DNA from: Exiguobacterium sibiricum 7-3
Lineage (GTDB): Bacteria > Bacillota > Bacilli > Exiguobacteriales > Exiguobacteriaceae
Length of the DNA: 64,000 bases
Direction: 5' to 3'
NCBI RefSeq assembly: GCF_000620865.1
Contig: NZ_KK211190.1
Coordinates: 1 to 64,000, forward strand
In this document: in pieces, positions 50,870 through 58,982 of the stretch
How the letters are laid out: the number at the start of each line of letters is the position of its first letter
Numbering within the stretch: position 1 is the stretch's first letter
Program-made: the position numbers and the translations under genes
Notes under the pieces: generated by a model
What the model was told of the DNA's origin: nothing
Database searches by the model: none
Seen by the model: the letters and a program-made list of their open reading frames with translations, nothing else

Positions 50870-52114
50870 TCAGGCTGTTTTTTTCGAAGCCGGAACCGAT
50901 TGTTTCGGTTTGGTTTCCGGTAAAAAGAGACTAAAGATCAGGTACGTCGAACAGCTGAGGAAAAAGACGACCATCGACGCCGTATAACCCATCTGACCGA
51001 GCGTGTAACTCCAAATAATCGTAAAGATGGTTTGGGTCGCATACGCAATCGCCCAGAACAGGCCGAACAAGACGGTGATCTTTTGTGGTGTCATACCCTT
51101 CATTTCGTGGGCCAGATTCATGAAGATCGGATACTGAATGTACATCGCGAACCCAGAGACGAAAGCAAAGATATACGAGACGAGCGGTGATATGTTGCCA
51201 AACGCAACCGTGACGATGAAGCTGCCGATCATCACGAAGCCGCTGATCAGAAGAATCGGTTTTCGCGGTGTCCCGCGGCTGCCGATTTTTAGACCAACAA
51301 AGGTTCCGATAATACCGGCGCCGGAGACGAGCAGATTAACGAGCGATCCGTTTAACTCAGTATACGTGTCAAACACCGGTTTGAGTCCGACGAGCGACAG
51401 AATATACAGTGTCAGGAAGCCGCCGAACGCGATCGCATACTTCCATAAGAAGCTGTCTTTAATCGCATCCCGGTAGCCGTAAGCCGTGACGACTTCATTT
51501 TGGTCGCTTGCCGTGTTCAAATCGAACTCTTCACTGAAAATCAACCAGGCGAGGAACAGGACGGCTGTCAAAGCAGCAAAAATCGTTAACGTCAGCTGCC
51601 AGTTGTTCGTGAACTGGGTCGCAAAAAACGTAAACAGTAACGAGACGACAAACGCACCGACATTATACGAGACGGTATTGAGCGCATTGATCCGCAGTTT
51701 TTCCGTCGGATCGCTGATGTAACGGGTGACGACCGGATTCATGTAGACAATGACCATCGAGCCGCCGAGACCCATGACCATCCGTGCCGCCGTATATGCC
51801 CAGTAGTTCGGCAGATAAATGGCGACGATCGACATCATCAGAAACAACAGGGCGAGCATCGGTGCTTTTTTAGGTCCCAGTTTCATCAAAATCAGTGCCG
51901 CCAAAATGTTCGCGAAAACGCGTGCGGTCGTGATCGAGTAGTTGACGAGTTGTGAAATCAACGGGTCAACAGTACGGTCTCCGAAGAAATGAGCCGTGAT
52001 TTGCGGGGTTAATGAGGAACCGGCGACCCAGTTCATAGCGAACGTCGCATAGGCGAACCAGAGAACAGCCATCATCAAATACCCTTTTCGTGCGTGACTT
52101 GCTTGTGTAGACAT
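50870..52114 (-). CDS. MFS transporter
   Basis: A 414-residue major facilitator with about 12 hydrophobic segments and a central cytosolic loop (FSEEFDLNTASDQNEVV). The first half contains RMVMGLGGSMVIVYMNPVVTRY. Nitrate/cyanate-type carriers share this style, but I cannot assign the substrate. The neighbours are unrelated in function. GAAGGGGTATGTT precedes the ATG. Confidence 0.85.
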   Translation of the reverse strand: MSTQASHARKGYLMMAVLWFAYATFAMNWVAGSSLTPQITAHFFGDRTVDPLISQLVNYSITTARVFANILAALILMKLGPKKAPMLALLFLMMSIVAIYLPNYWAYTAARMVMGLGGSMVIVYMNPVVTRYISDPTEKLRINALNTVSYNVGAFVVSLLFTFFATQFTNNWQLTLTIFAALTAVLFLAWLIFSEEFDLNTASDQNEVVTAYGYRDAIKDSFLWKYAIAFGGFLTLYILSLVGLKPVFDTYTELNGSLVNLLVSGAGIIGTFVGLKIGSRGTPRKPILLISGFVMIGSFIVTVAFGNISPLVSYIFAFVSGFAMYIQYPIFMNLAHEMKGMTPQKITVLFGLFWAIAYATQTIFTIIWSYTLGQMGYTASMVVFFLSCSTYLIFSLFLPETKPKQSVPASKKTA

Positions 52115-52314
52115 AACATACCCCTTCTTTTCTTAAGACGAATCACTGTAAGACAGGAATTCGAACTACTTCACTTTGTTATCAATTCGTTAAATGTAGT
52201 CGAGTTCGAAGGGGAAGTAAAATAGATAATTCTTATGTTTTCCATAATTTAAAAGAATAGATTAAAAGTTATCATATGCATTTGGTGAATACTTGAAAAA
52301 ATGACGTTTTTCCT

Positions 52315-52869
52315 TCAGTCTGTTTGCGCATTGAAAGGCAAGCGTTCGCAAGTCAGACCCTCAGAATTTTTGATGAGACGATAGATGTCCGGGTTACGCA
52401 ACTGTTCCCAGTCCGGATAGCCGAAATTTGAATCGATGGATTTTAACAATAGAGCCATCGCGTTTCCGTGCGTCACCAATACGGTGTGACGGGCAGGATG
52501 AAGAAATGCCTCATGGAGGACGGATGAGGTCCGGTCCATTGCTTCACGACTAGATTCACCACCGGGAAACTGGAGATTGAGATCAGAAAATGTCGCTTTT
52601 AAGTCAGCCCGCCAGTCATTTAACGAAGAAGTACTGAATATGCGTTCCTGCAACCGATTCTCTAGTTCGATTGGACAATCGTGAGCATTGGAAAGCGAAA
52701 AACTAGTATCGTATGCTCGTCGAAATGGACTCGATAAAATCCGGTCAACTGGAATGGATTTGAAAAAGTCAGCGAGTAATACCGCTTGTTTTTGACCTTG
52801 AGCCGTCAACGGAGCATCGGCTGCTTGTCCGGTCGCTTCACAATGACGGATGAGATAGTATGTCTGCAA
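52315..52869 (-). CDS. Histidine phosphatase family protein (phosphoglycerate mutase-like)
   Basis: A 184-residue phosphatase. The phospho-His motif is YYLIRHCEATG at the N terminus, followed by LTAQGQKQA, SSPFRRAYDTS and the second catalytic His in VLVTHGNAMALLL. TTG 52869 is the start because GAGGAGGTACTTACA is placed ideally before it; the ATG at 52938 would add residues not seen in the family. Substrate unknown. Confidence 0.87.
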   Translation of the reverse strand: MQTYYLIRHCEATGQAADAPLTAQGQKQAVLLADFFKSIPVDRILSSPFRRAYDTSFSLSNAHDCPIELENRLQERIFSTSSLNDWRADLKATFSDLNLQFPGGESSREAMDRTSSVLHEAFLHPARHTVLVTHGNAMALLLKSIDSNFGYPDWEQLRNPDIYRLIKNSEGLTCERLPFNAQTD

Positions 52870-53085
52870 TGTAAGTACCTCCTCGAGATGTAACCATATA
52901 AAAGATTTCTGGTAATAGAATGGAAAATCCTCTTTCAAGTTATGAAAGAAGAAATGAAATAATTTGATAAAACGGTTGACAAACGATCATAAGGTTACTA
53001 GTATTAGAAACAATTCAGGTGATTATGTCACCTCAGAAACCGAATAAAAAGAGAAAGCTATGATTGTCATGGGTCACACTATGGC

Positions 53086-53160
53086 AGGAGCAGCTTCTGG
53101 AGAGACCGTGTAAACGGCGCCGAAGGGTTCACAATCTCAGGCAAAAGGACAGAAGAGTAC
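53086..53160 (+). promoter_or_regulatory. Glycine riboswitch aptamer (single)
   Basis: A P1 stem CTTCTG/CAGAAG (53094-53099 / 53150-53155) encloses GGAGAGACC, CGGCGCCGAAGG and CTCAGGCAAAAGGACAG, which are hallmark glycine-aptamer sequences. Only one full aptamer is visible; the preceding bases (53060-53090) may form a residual ghost helix. It is followed by a terminator hairpin and the permease gene. Confidence 0.92.
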
Positions 53161-53229
53161 TAAATCTTTATTTTTTGTGTTGGCTTTGCCGACCGGAAAA
53201 TGATTATTTGCTATTCTGATGATTTTTTT

Positions 53230-53260
53230 GAGATTGGACACCCGTCCAGTCTCTTTTTTG
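53230..53260 (+). terminator. Riboswitch expression-platform terminator
   Basis: GAGATTGGAC and GTCCAGTCTC form a stem with a tiny loop, then TTTTTT. It lies between aptamer and permease, so glycine binding can decide termination. A second GGACTG...CAGTCT pair just after it could be the alternative fold. Confidence 0.75.
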
Positions 53261-53322
53261 TTGGACTGACAGAACAGTCTGACCGGGGGAAACAGAGAGA
53301 TCATCAAAGGAGGAGTTCAGGT

Positions 53323-54690
53323 TTGGAACAGCAAGGATTAAAGCGGGATTTATCGAATCGTCATGTCCAATTGATTGCGATTGGTGGAACGATCGGAACG
53401 GGGTTGTTTTTAGGATCGGGGAAAGCGATTCAGTTGGCCGGTCCATCGATTGTATTTGCTTATCTGCTTGTCGGGATTGCGATTTTCTTCGTCATGCGGG
53501 CACTCGGAGAGTTACTGTTGTCAAAAGCCGGTTATCAGTCCCTGACGGATATCGCGGAAGATTATCTTGGACCGCGCGCCGCCTTCGTAACCGGCTGGAC
53601 GTATTGGTTCTGCTGGATCATGACGGCGATGGCCGATGTGATTGCCGTCGGTGTTTACGTCAAATACTGGTTTGATATCCCGCAATGGATTCCGGCCGTC
53701 ATCGCCCTGTTGATCCTACTCGGCTTTAATCTTCTGACGGTCAAACTGTTCGGAGAACTCGAGTTTTGGTTCGCCTTGATCAAAGTCGTCACGATTTTAG
53801 CTTTGATCGGCGTCGGAATCGTCCTGCTTGTGATCGGCTTTAATACGGATGCGGGACCGGTCACGGTCAAGAACTTGTGGCAGCACGGCGGGATGTTCCC
53901 GAACGGTGTCACCGGTTTCCTGTTGTCGTTCCAAATGGTCGTCTTCGCCTATGTCGGTGTTGAACTGGTCGGTGTCTCGGCCGCTGAAACGGCGGATCCG
54001 AAAAAGAACATTCCGTCCGCAATCAATAAGATTCCGTTACGGATCCTCTTCTTCTACGTCGGTGCCTTGCTTGTCCTCTTGATGATCAATCCGTGGACCG
54101 GACTGAACGCAACGGAAAGCCCGTTCGTCAAAACGTTTAGTCTGATCGGGATTCCGGTCGCGGCCGGAATCATCAACTTCGTCGTCCTGACATCCGCCGC
54201 ATCCGCTTGTAACAGCGGAATGTTCTCGACGAGCCGGATTCTTTATAATCTCGGGAATCAAAAACAGGCACCGGCATCGTTTTCGAAGCTTAATAAAAAT
54301 CATGTGCCGGCGAATGCGCTGTTCGTTTCGACATTGGTCGTCTCAGGTGGAGCCTTGTTGAGTAAATTACTTCCGGGACAAGCGTTCAGCATCGTGACGA
54401 CGATCAGTGCAATCTGTTTCATCTGGGTGTGGGGCGTCATTCTCGTCTGTCACTTGAAATACAAGAAGACACAGCCGGAATTGCATGCCGCATCGACGTT
54501 CAAAGCGCCGTGGACACCGTTCGTCAACTACCTCGTGCTCGGTCTGTTCACGCTGATTTTAATCGTCATGCTCGTAGCGGACGAAACGCGTCCTGCGCTT
54601 CTCCTGACACCGGTCTGGTTCATCGGATTGTTTGTCCTGTATCAGCTGCGGACGAAAAAACATCAAAAAGCAGAACGACACAGTGCGTGA
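53323..54690 (+). CDS. Amino-acid permease (CycA-like, glycine/alanine/serine)
   Basis: A 455-residue APC-family symporter with about 12 membrane segments. The N terminus LKRDLSNRHVQLIAIGGTIGTGLFLGSG is typical of CycA/AlaP transporters, as is VGVELVGVSAAETADPKKNIPSAI. TTG 53323 (MEQQGLKRD) is chosen because AAAGGAGGAG precedes it at the right distance and matches family N termini; ATG 53200 would translate the riboswitch terminator. The upstream glycine riboswitch supports glycine as substrate. Confidence 0.92.
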   Translation: MEQQGLKRDLSNRHVQLIAIGGTIGTGLFLGSGKAIQLAGPSIVFAYLLVGIAIFFVMRALGELLLSKAGYQSLTDIAEDYLGPRAAFVTGWTYWFCWIMTAMADVIAVGVYVKYWFDIPQWIPAVIALLILLGFNLLTVKLFGELEFWFALIKVVTILALIGVGIVLLVIGFNTDAGPVTVKNLWQHGGMFPNGVTGFLLSFQMVVFAYVGVELVGVSAAETADPKKNIPSAINKIPLRILFFYVGALLVLLMINPWTGLNATESPFVKTFSLIGIPVAAGIINFVVLTSAASACNSGMFSTSRILYNLGNQKQAPASFSKLNKNHVPANALFVSTLVVSGGALLSKLLPGQAFSIVTTISAICFIWVWGVILVCHLKYKKTQPELHAASTFKAPWTPFVNYLVLGLFTLILIVMLVADETRPALLLTPVWFIGLFVLYQLRTKKHQKAERHSA

Positions 54691-54710
54691 TGCATCAAGT
54701 AAATAAACAG

Positions 54711-54756
54711 AGACCCGATTCCCTGCTAAGTAAGGCAGGGAGCCGGGTCTTTCTTG
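54711..54756 (+). terminator. Permease gene terminator
   Basis: AGACCCGATTCCCTGC and GCAGGGAGCCGGGTCT form a long stem, then TTTCTT; it converges on the photolyase gene end. Confidence 0.85.
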
Positions 54757-54771
54757 ATGTTGATGAAAAGC

Positions 54772-56298
54772 TCAGCGATGGAACTGTCCGTCCGCCAATT
54801 GCTTTTTCAAGGCGGTCGCTTTTTTGCGAATCGCCTGCTGATCGCTTTTATCCCGTTTTGCCCATTGCCGGTACATCATCGACATCCGTTGGTTACTGGA
54901 GAACCGTTCCTCGTGCCGGGCGATGAAATCCCAATACAAGGCATTGAACGGACAGGCATTGTCCCCAAGGGCATCCTTTTGGTTAAAGGGACAGTTCCCG
55001 CAGTAGTCGCTCATCTTGTGGATGTAGTTCGCCGATGCGATGTACGGTTTCGTCGACAAGAGACCACCGTCGGCATGCAAGGCCATCCCGAGCACATTCG
55101 GAAGGACGACCCAATCATAGGCGTCGATATACATTTCGTTGAACCAGTCCGCCGTCTGTTGCGGGGAAATCTCAAACAAGTTGGCAAAGTTCCCGAGCAC
55201 CATCAGCCGCTGAATGTGGTGATTGTGCGCCGTTTCGATGACAGGTCGAAACGACTCTGCGACACACGTCATCGTCGTTTCGCCGTCCCAAAAGAAGTCC
55301 GGCAAGTCCCGGTTGTGTTGCAGGACATTGACCTGTTCGTACCCCGGCATCTCACTTAAATAAACCGCCCGCATGTATTCGCGCCAACCGAGAATTTGCC
55401 GGATGAATCCTTCGACGGCATTAAGCGGTGCGTCCTGATCTTCCAGTGCGGCCGCCGCCGCGTGAATGACTTCGTCCGGTGACAGTAAGCCGATATTGAT
55501 CGACGAAGAGAGCAGGGAGTGCGATAACGTATCTTCTCCCGTCAGCATCGCATCCTGATAAGTGCCGAACGTCTCAAGCCGTTCGTCGATAAACCGGGCG
55601 AGCGCGCGCTGCGCTTCCGCTCGGGTGACCGGCCAGTGGAACGTCTCAAGCTGACCCGGATGATCGGCAAATGTCGTCTCGACTTTGTTGATGACATCAC
55701 GCGTGATCTGATCCGGGCGGAACCGGATCGGTGCTTTAAAATCAACGCCGTCCTTCGCCGGTTTCCGGTTATCCGCATCAAACGACCATTTTCCGCCGAG
55801 CGGTTTGTTTCCATTCATCAACAAACGGCGGTCTTTTCGAAGCTGCCGGTAAAAACGATCCATCTTCCACGGTTTATCTCCAAGTATTGCCATGGCTTCG
55901 TCATGCGTCAATAAAAAGAGCGGGACGTCGGAACAGACGTCGACAGTGATTGATTTCGGGAGAGCATCCTGAAATTTTTGCATGACACGGCGCATCGGTT
56001 CGTCTGTGGTGGCTGTATAGAGGAGGTGTGTCGGTTTGTACTGCTTCTGGTGCTGCTTCCAAGCATCGTCAAACGAGTCCGCTTCCCGGTAATCGACTGT
56101 AAATCCTTTGTCCCGGAGTTCTTCTGCGAAATGACGCATCGCCGAAAAGATCAGCACGAGTTTTTGTTTATGATATGCCTTCCAGGTCGAGCGGGACGTT
56201 GCTTCGACCATCAGGATGATATCTTCTTTTGGATCCGCTTCTGTCAGAAGCGGTAAGCTGTGATTGAGTTGATTGCCGAAAATCCAGCGCGTTGCCAT
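54772..56298 (-). CDS. Iron-sulfur photolyase/cryptochrome (FeS-BCP, PhrB-like (6-4) photolyase)
   Basis: A 508-residue protein of the deoxyribodipyrimidine photolyase-related class. The N-terminal antenna-type domain starts TRWIFGNQLNHSLP; the C-terminal FAD domain follows. Four Cys at 345, 433, 436 and 449 (TCVAE, YCGNC, NACPFN) have the spacing 88-3-13 of the [4Fe-4S] ligands in Agrobacterium PhrB. Family members repair (6-4) photoproducts with light. ATG 56298 has AAAGGAGGAACG upstream; the longer reading from 56472 has no support. Confidence 0.92.
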   Translation of the reverse strand: MATRWIFGNQLNHSLPLLTEADPKEDIILMVEATSRSTWKAYHKQKLVLIFSAMRHFAEELRDKGFTVDYREADSFDDAWKQHQKQYKPTHLLYTATTDEPMRRVMQKFQDALPKSITVDVCSDVPLFLLTHDEAMAILGDKPWKMDRFYRQLRKDRRLLMNGNKPLGGKWSFDADNRKPAKDGVDFKAPIRFRPDQITRDVINKVETTFADHPGQLETFHWPVTRAEAQRALARFIDERLETFGTYQDAMLTGEDTLSHSLLSSSINIGLLSPDEVIHAAAAALEDQDAPLNAVEGFIRQILGWREYMRAVYLSEMPGYEQVNVLQHNRDLPDFFWDGETTMTCVAESFRPVIETAHNHHIQRLMVLGNFANLFEISPQQTADWFNEMYIDAYDWVVLPNVLGMALHADGGLLSTKPYIASANYIHKMSDYCGNCPFNQKDALGDNACPFNALYWDFIARHEERFSSNQRMSMMYRQWAKRDKSDQQAIRKKATALKKQLADGQFHR

Positions 56299-56471
56299 GC
56301 ACGTTCCTCCTTTTTCTCCTATAGGAGTATATAGCCCGTTTGCTGGAAAGTATGTCTTCGGATGTGTCCTATTACACTCGGAAGCCGATTTATTTTTAAG
56401 TGGAGACACCCAATATTTTAATTTATGAATGACCTGTGATAGGGTTATACTGGAAAGGTAAGTTGTCGTCA

Positions 56472-56485
56472 TACGAGCGCTTTCA
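56472..56485 (-). promoter_or_regulatory. Possible cre site in the mqo leader
   Basis: On the minus strand TGAAAGCGCTCGTA matches 12 of 14 positions of TGWAANCGNTNWCA. It lies inside a larger inverted repeat, GTCATAC (56468-56474) and GTATGAC (56490-56496). Just upstream a TTATACT -10-like box (about 56446) marks the mqo promoter, so a protein bound here would block transcription. Confidence 0.4.
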
Positions 56486-56532
56486 ACTGGTATGACAGGT
56501 CCATAATATCAAACGGGGATAGGAAGGATATC

Positions 56533-58026
56533 ATGAGCAGTATGCCTAAACAAACAGATGTTATTTTGATTGGTGCCGGAGTCATGAGCGCAACGTTAGG
56601 GGTCTTATTAAAAGAGCTTGCGCCGGACATGAAGATTAAAGTATTCGAGAAGTTAGCGAGTGCTGGGGAAGAAAGCTCAAATGAATGGAATAACGCGGGG
56701 ACGGGTCACGCTGCACTTTGTGAACTGAACTATACGACGGAAAACGCCGACGGAACGATTGACATCAGCAAGGCCGTTAAGGTCAACGAACAGTTCCAAC
56801 TGTCGCGCCAGTTCTGGTCGCACCTCGTCAAAGAACAGGTGTTGCCGAATCCAAAAGAATTCATCATGCCGATTCCACATATGAGTATGGTTGAAGGGGC
56901 GGAAAACGTCACATTCCTGAAAAAACGATTGGAAGCGCTCTCAGCTAATCCGTTGTTCAAAGGGATGGAATTTTCGGAAGATCCGGAACAACTGAAGCAA
57001 TGGATTCCGTTAATCATGGAAGGCCGGACGTCACCGGAGCCGATTGCAGCAACTAAAATCGATTCGGGTACAGACGTCAATTTCGGAGCGTTGACACGGA
57101 TCCTGTTTGATCACTTAAAACAACTCGATGTTGAGATCAACTACGGTCACGGTGTCGAAGATTTGAAACGGGTCGACGGCGGTTGGGAAATCAAAGTCAA
57201 AAATGAACGTGACAACCGGATCGAACATCATACAGCGAAGTTCGTCTTTATCGGCGGCGGCGGCGGAAGCTTGCCGTTACTTCAAAAAACAGGGATTCCG
57301 GAGTCGAAACAGATTGGCGGATTCCCGGTCAGCGGCTTGTTCCTCGTCTGTAAAAATCCGGACATCGCCGAGCGTCATCATGCGAAAGTCTACGGGAAAG
57401 CGAAAGTCGGTGCACCGCCGATGTCTGTCCCGCACTTGGATACACGTTACATCGACGGTCAAAAATCACTCTTGTTTGGACCGTTCGCCGGCTTCTCACC
57501 GAAGTTCCTGAAAACGGGATCGAATCTTGATTTGATCACATCGGTCAAACCGAACAATGTCTTGACGATGCTTGCAGCAGGCGCAAAAGAGATGGGACTG
57601 ACAAAGTACTTGATCGAACAGGTCTTACTGTCGACGGAGCAACGGATGAACGAACTGCGTGAGTTCATTCCGAACGCGAAGACGGAAGACTGGGATGTCG
57701 TCGTTGCCGGTCAACGGGTTCAGGTCATCAAAGATACACCGCAAGGCAAGGGGACACTTCAGTTCGGAACGGAAGTCGTCAGCGCGGCAGATGGTTCGGT
57801 TGCAGCGTTGCTCGGCGCGTCACCAGGCGCTTCAACTGCCGTACCGGTCATGCTAGAAGTGCTGGCCAAGTGTTTCCCGGATCAACTACCCGGCTGGGAA
57901 GCAAAAATCAAAGAAATGATTCCGTCGTACGGGACGTCACTCGTCGCGAATCCGGAACTCTTTGATCAAATCCACGCCGAAACAACAAAAACACTTGAAT
58001 TAACGGAAGCACAGCCGATTCGTTAA
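56533..58026 (+). CDS. mqo: Malate:quinone oxidoreductase
   Basis: A 497-residue peripheral membrane FAD enzyme oxidising malate to oxaloacetate and passing electrons to the quinone pool. It has [19 protein letters not shown] (FAD motif), [39 protein letters not shown] and [26 protein letters not shown] precedes the ATG. Monocistronic, with a strong hairpin after it. Confidence 0.96.
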   Translation: MSSMPKQTDVILIGAGVMSATLGVLLKELAPDMKIKVFEKLASAGEESSNEWNNAGTGHAALCELNYTTENADGTIDISKAVKVNEQFQLSRQFWSHLVKEQVLPNPKEFIMPIPHMSMVEGAENVTFLKKRLEALSANPLFKGMEFSEDPEQLKQWIPLIMEGRTSPEPIAATKIDSGTDVNFGALTRILFDHLKQLDVEINYGHGVEDLKRVDGGWEIKVKNERDNRIEHHTAKFVFIGGGGGSLPLLQKTGIPESKQIGGFPVSGLFLVCKNPDIAERHHAKVYGKAKVGAPPMSVPHLDTRYIDGQKSLLFGPFAGFSPKFLKTGSNLDLITSVKPNNVLTMLAAGAKEMGLTKYLIEQVLLSTEQRMNELREFIPNAKTEDWDVVVAGQRVQVIKDTPQGKGTLQFGTEVVSAADGSVAALLGASPGASTAVPVMLEVLAKCFPDQLPGWEAKIKEMIPSYGTSLVANPELFDQIHAETTKTLELTEAQPIR

Positions 58027-58042
58027 ACACATCATAGGAAGC

Positions 58043-58085
58043 AAAAAAAAGCCCCGTTCTCTTGAAGAGAACGGGGTTGTTTGTG
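58043..58085. terminator. Bidirectional terminator between mqo and the ECF gene
   Basis: GCCCCGTTCTC and GAGAACGGGGT form an 11-bp stem around TTGAA, flanked by A and T tracts. Confidence 0.85.
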
Positions 58086-58090
58086 TGAAA

Positions 58091-58633
58091 TCAGCCGCGT
58101 TGACGGAAGAAACGTGTTTTCTTTAGGGCAATCCCGACTGGAATCGCGACGAGAATACCAACAACGTTTTGTGTGATGTTTCCCGGGATTGAACCAACTG
58201 GAGCCGCCCAACTGCTGAAGGCAATTCCTTCATGAACAAAGTAGACAAGCAACATGACCGGTACGGAAGCGATCATCCCGATCAAATTGAATGCGACATT
58301 CGTTCCTTTTCGACCACCGGACCAAGCGATGTAACCAACGATCAATCCTTGAAGTCCGCGAGCGATAATGGTACCAGGTGCCCAAATCGTATAGCCCATC
58401 AGAATATCAAATAATCCCATTCCGACAGCGCCGGCAATAAGTGCTGTACGTGGTCCGAAAAGAATCGCAATCAGGAATAACATCGCTGTTCCCATGTGGA
58501 TCAGTCCACCATTCGCTGCGATTGGCAACTTGATATTGATGAACATTGTTGCGACAAGAACAAGTGCAATCGACATTGAAGTGATGACGAGTTGCCGGGT
58601 ACGAGTGCTTGAATACGGTGCTGCTTTTTGCAT
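58091..58633 (-). CDS. ECF transporter S component (COG4720-like)
   Basis: A 180-residue integral membrane protein with about six hydrophobic segments. It shows the ECF S-component pattern HMGTAMLFLIAILFGPRTALIAGAVGMGLFDIL and APGTIIARGLQGLIVGY. It would bind a vitamin-type substrate and work with the shared EcfAA'T module, not encoded here. I cannot tell the substrate; no riboswitch is visible. A Lys/Arg-rich C terminus follows the last helix. GAAGGTCTGACAC precedes the ATG. Confidence 0.82.
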   Translation of the reverse strand: MQKAAPYSSTRTRQLVITSMSIALVLVATMFINIKLPIAANGGLIHMGTAMLFLIAILFGPRTALIAGAVGMGLFDILMGYTIWAPGTIIARGLQGLIVGYIAWSGGRKGTNVAFNLIGMIASVPVMLLVYFVHEGIAFSSWAAPVGSIPGNITQNVVGILVAIPVGIALKKTRFFRQRG

Positions 58634-58678
58634 GTGTCAGACCTTCTTTATGATAGATTTTGAATACTCTCAATCTAT

Positions 58679-58707
58679 CAGATAGCTGGACTAGCTGAAA
58701 GTGTCAA
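58679..58707 (-). promoter_or_regulatory. Promoter of the ECF S-component gene
   Basis: On the minus strand a perfect TTGACA (58702-58707), a 17-base spacer and TATCTG (58679-58684), 46 bases before the start codon. Confidence 0.6.
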
Positions 58708-58708
58708 T

Positions 58709-58737
58709 TTCGAACAATTTATAGGGGTCAGTTCGAA
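58709..58737. promoter_or_regulatory. Operator-like inverted repeat upstream of the ECF gene
   Basis: TTCGAAC (58709-58715) and GTTCGAA (58731-58737) are perfect inverted arms separated by 15 bases, ending one base before the -35 of the ECF gene. The geometry recalls BirA-type operators (arms ending AAC/GTT, about 15 apart) but the arms differ. The regulator is unknown. Confidence 0.55.
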
Positions 58738-58783
58738 TTTGAATCTTTACTAATGAAAGTATCGACCTAAAAGAGGATTTTCC

Positions 58784-58898
58784 GTGACTTCTACGGGAAA
58801 AAGCGCGTTTACGCGCTGTCGAGGCAGGCGAGACCCGGCTTTAAGACCTGTGGTCGCAAAAGCCGCGGCTTGCGCCTCACCCGAGAAAAGCACGGGAA
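58784..58898 (-). repeat. Palindromic interspersed repeat, copy 2
   Basis: The minus-strand reading aligns with copy 1 at 35714-35830 over its whole length with shared GC-rich blocks (CAAGCCGCGG, GGGTCTCG, GACAGCGCG, GCGCTTTTTCC, GTAG-AGTC). Both are intergenic, and each has blocks able to pair internally (GCGCG near the ends). It does not resemble an rRNA, tRNA or known riboswitch. Confidence 0.7.
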
Positions 58899-58947
58899 AA
58901 ATTCTCTTTTGTTCGTAGCGATTCTGTTTATACTAGATTTTACAATC

Positions 58948-58978
58948 AAAAAACGCCTTGCCGAAGCAAGACGTTTCC
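58948..58978 (-). terminator. ahpF terminator
   Basis: On the minus strand AACGTCTTGC and GCAAGGCGTT close a TTCG tetraloop, followed by TTTTT. Confidence 0.85.
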
Positions 58979-58982
58979 ATGA

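Larger units (their letters stand above)
58738..58982. other. Gap between ECF gene and ahpF holding repeat copy 2 and a terminator
   Basis: This region holds the second palindromic repeat (58784-58898) and the ahpF terminator (58948-58977). I see no gene. Confidence 0.6.
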
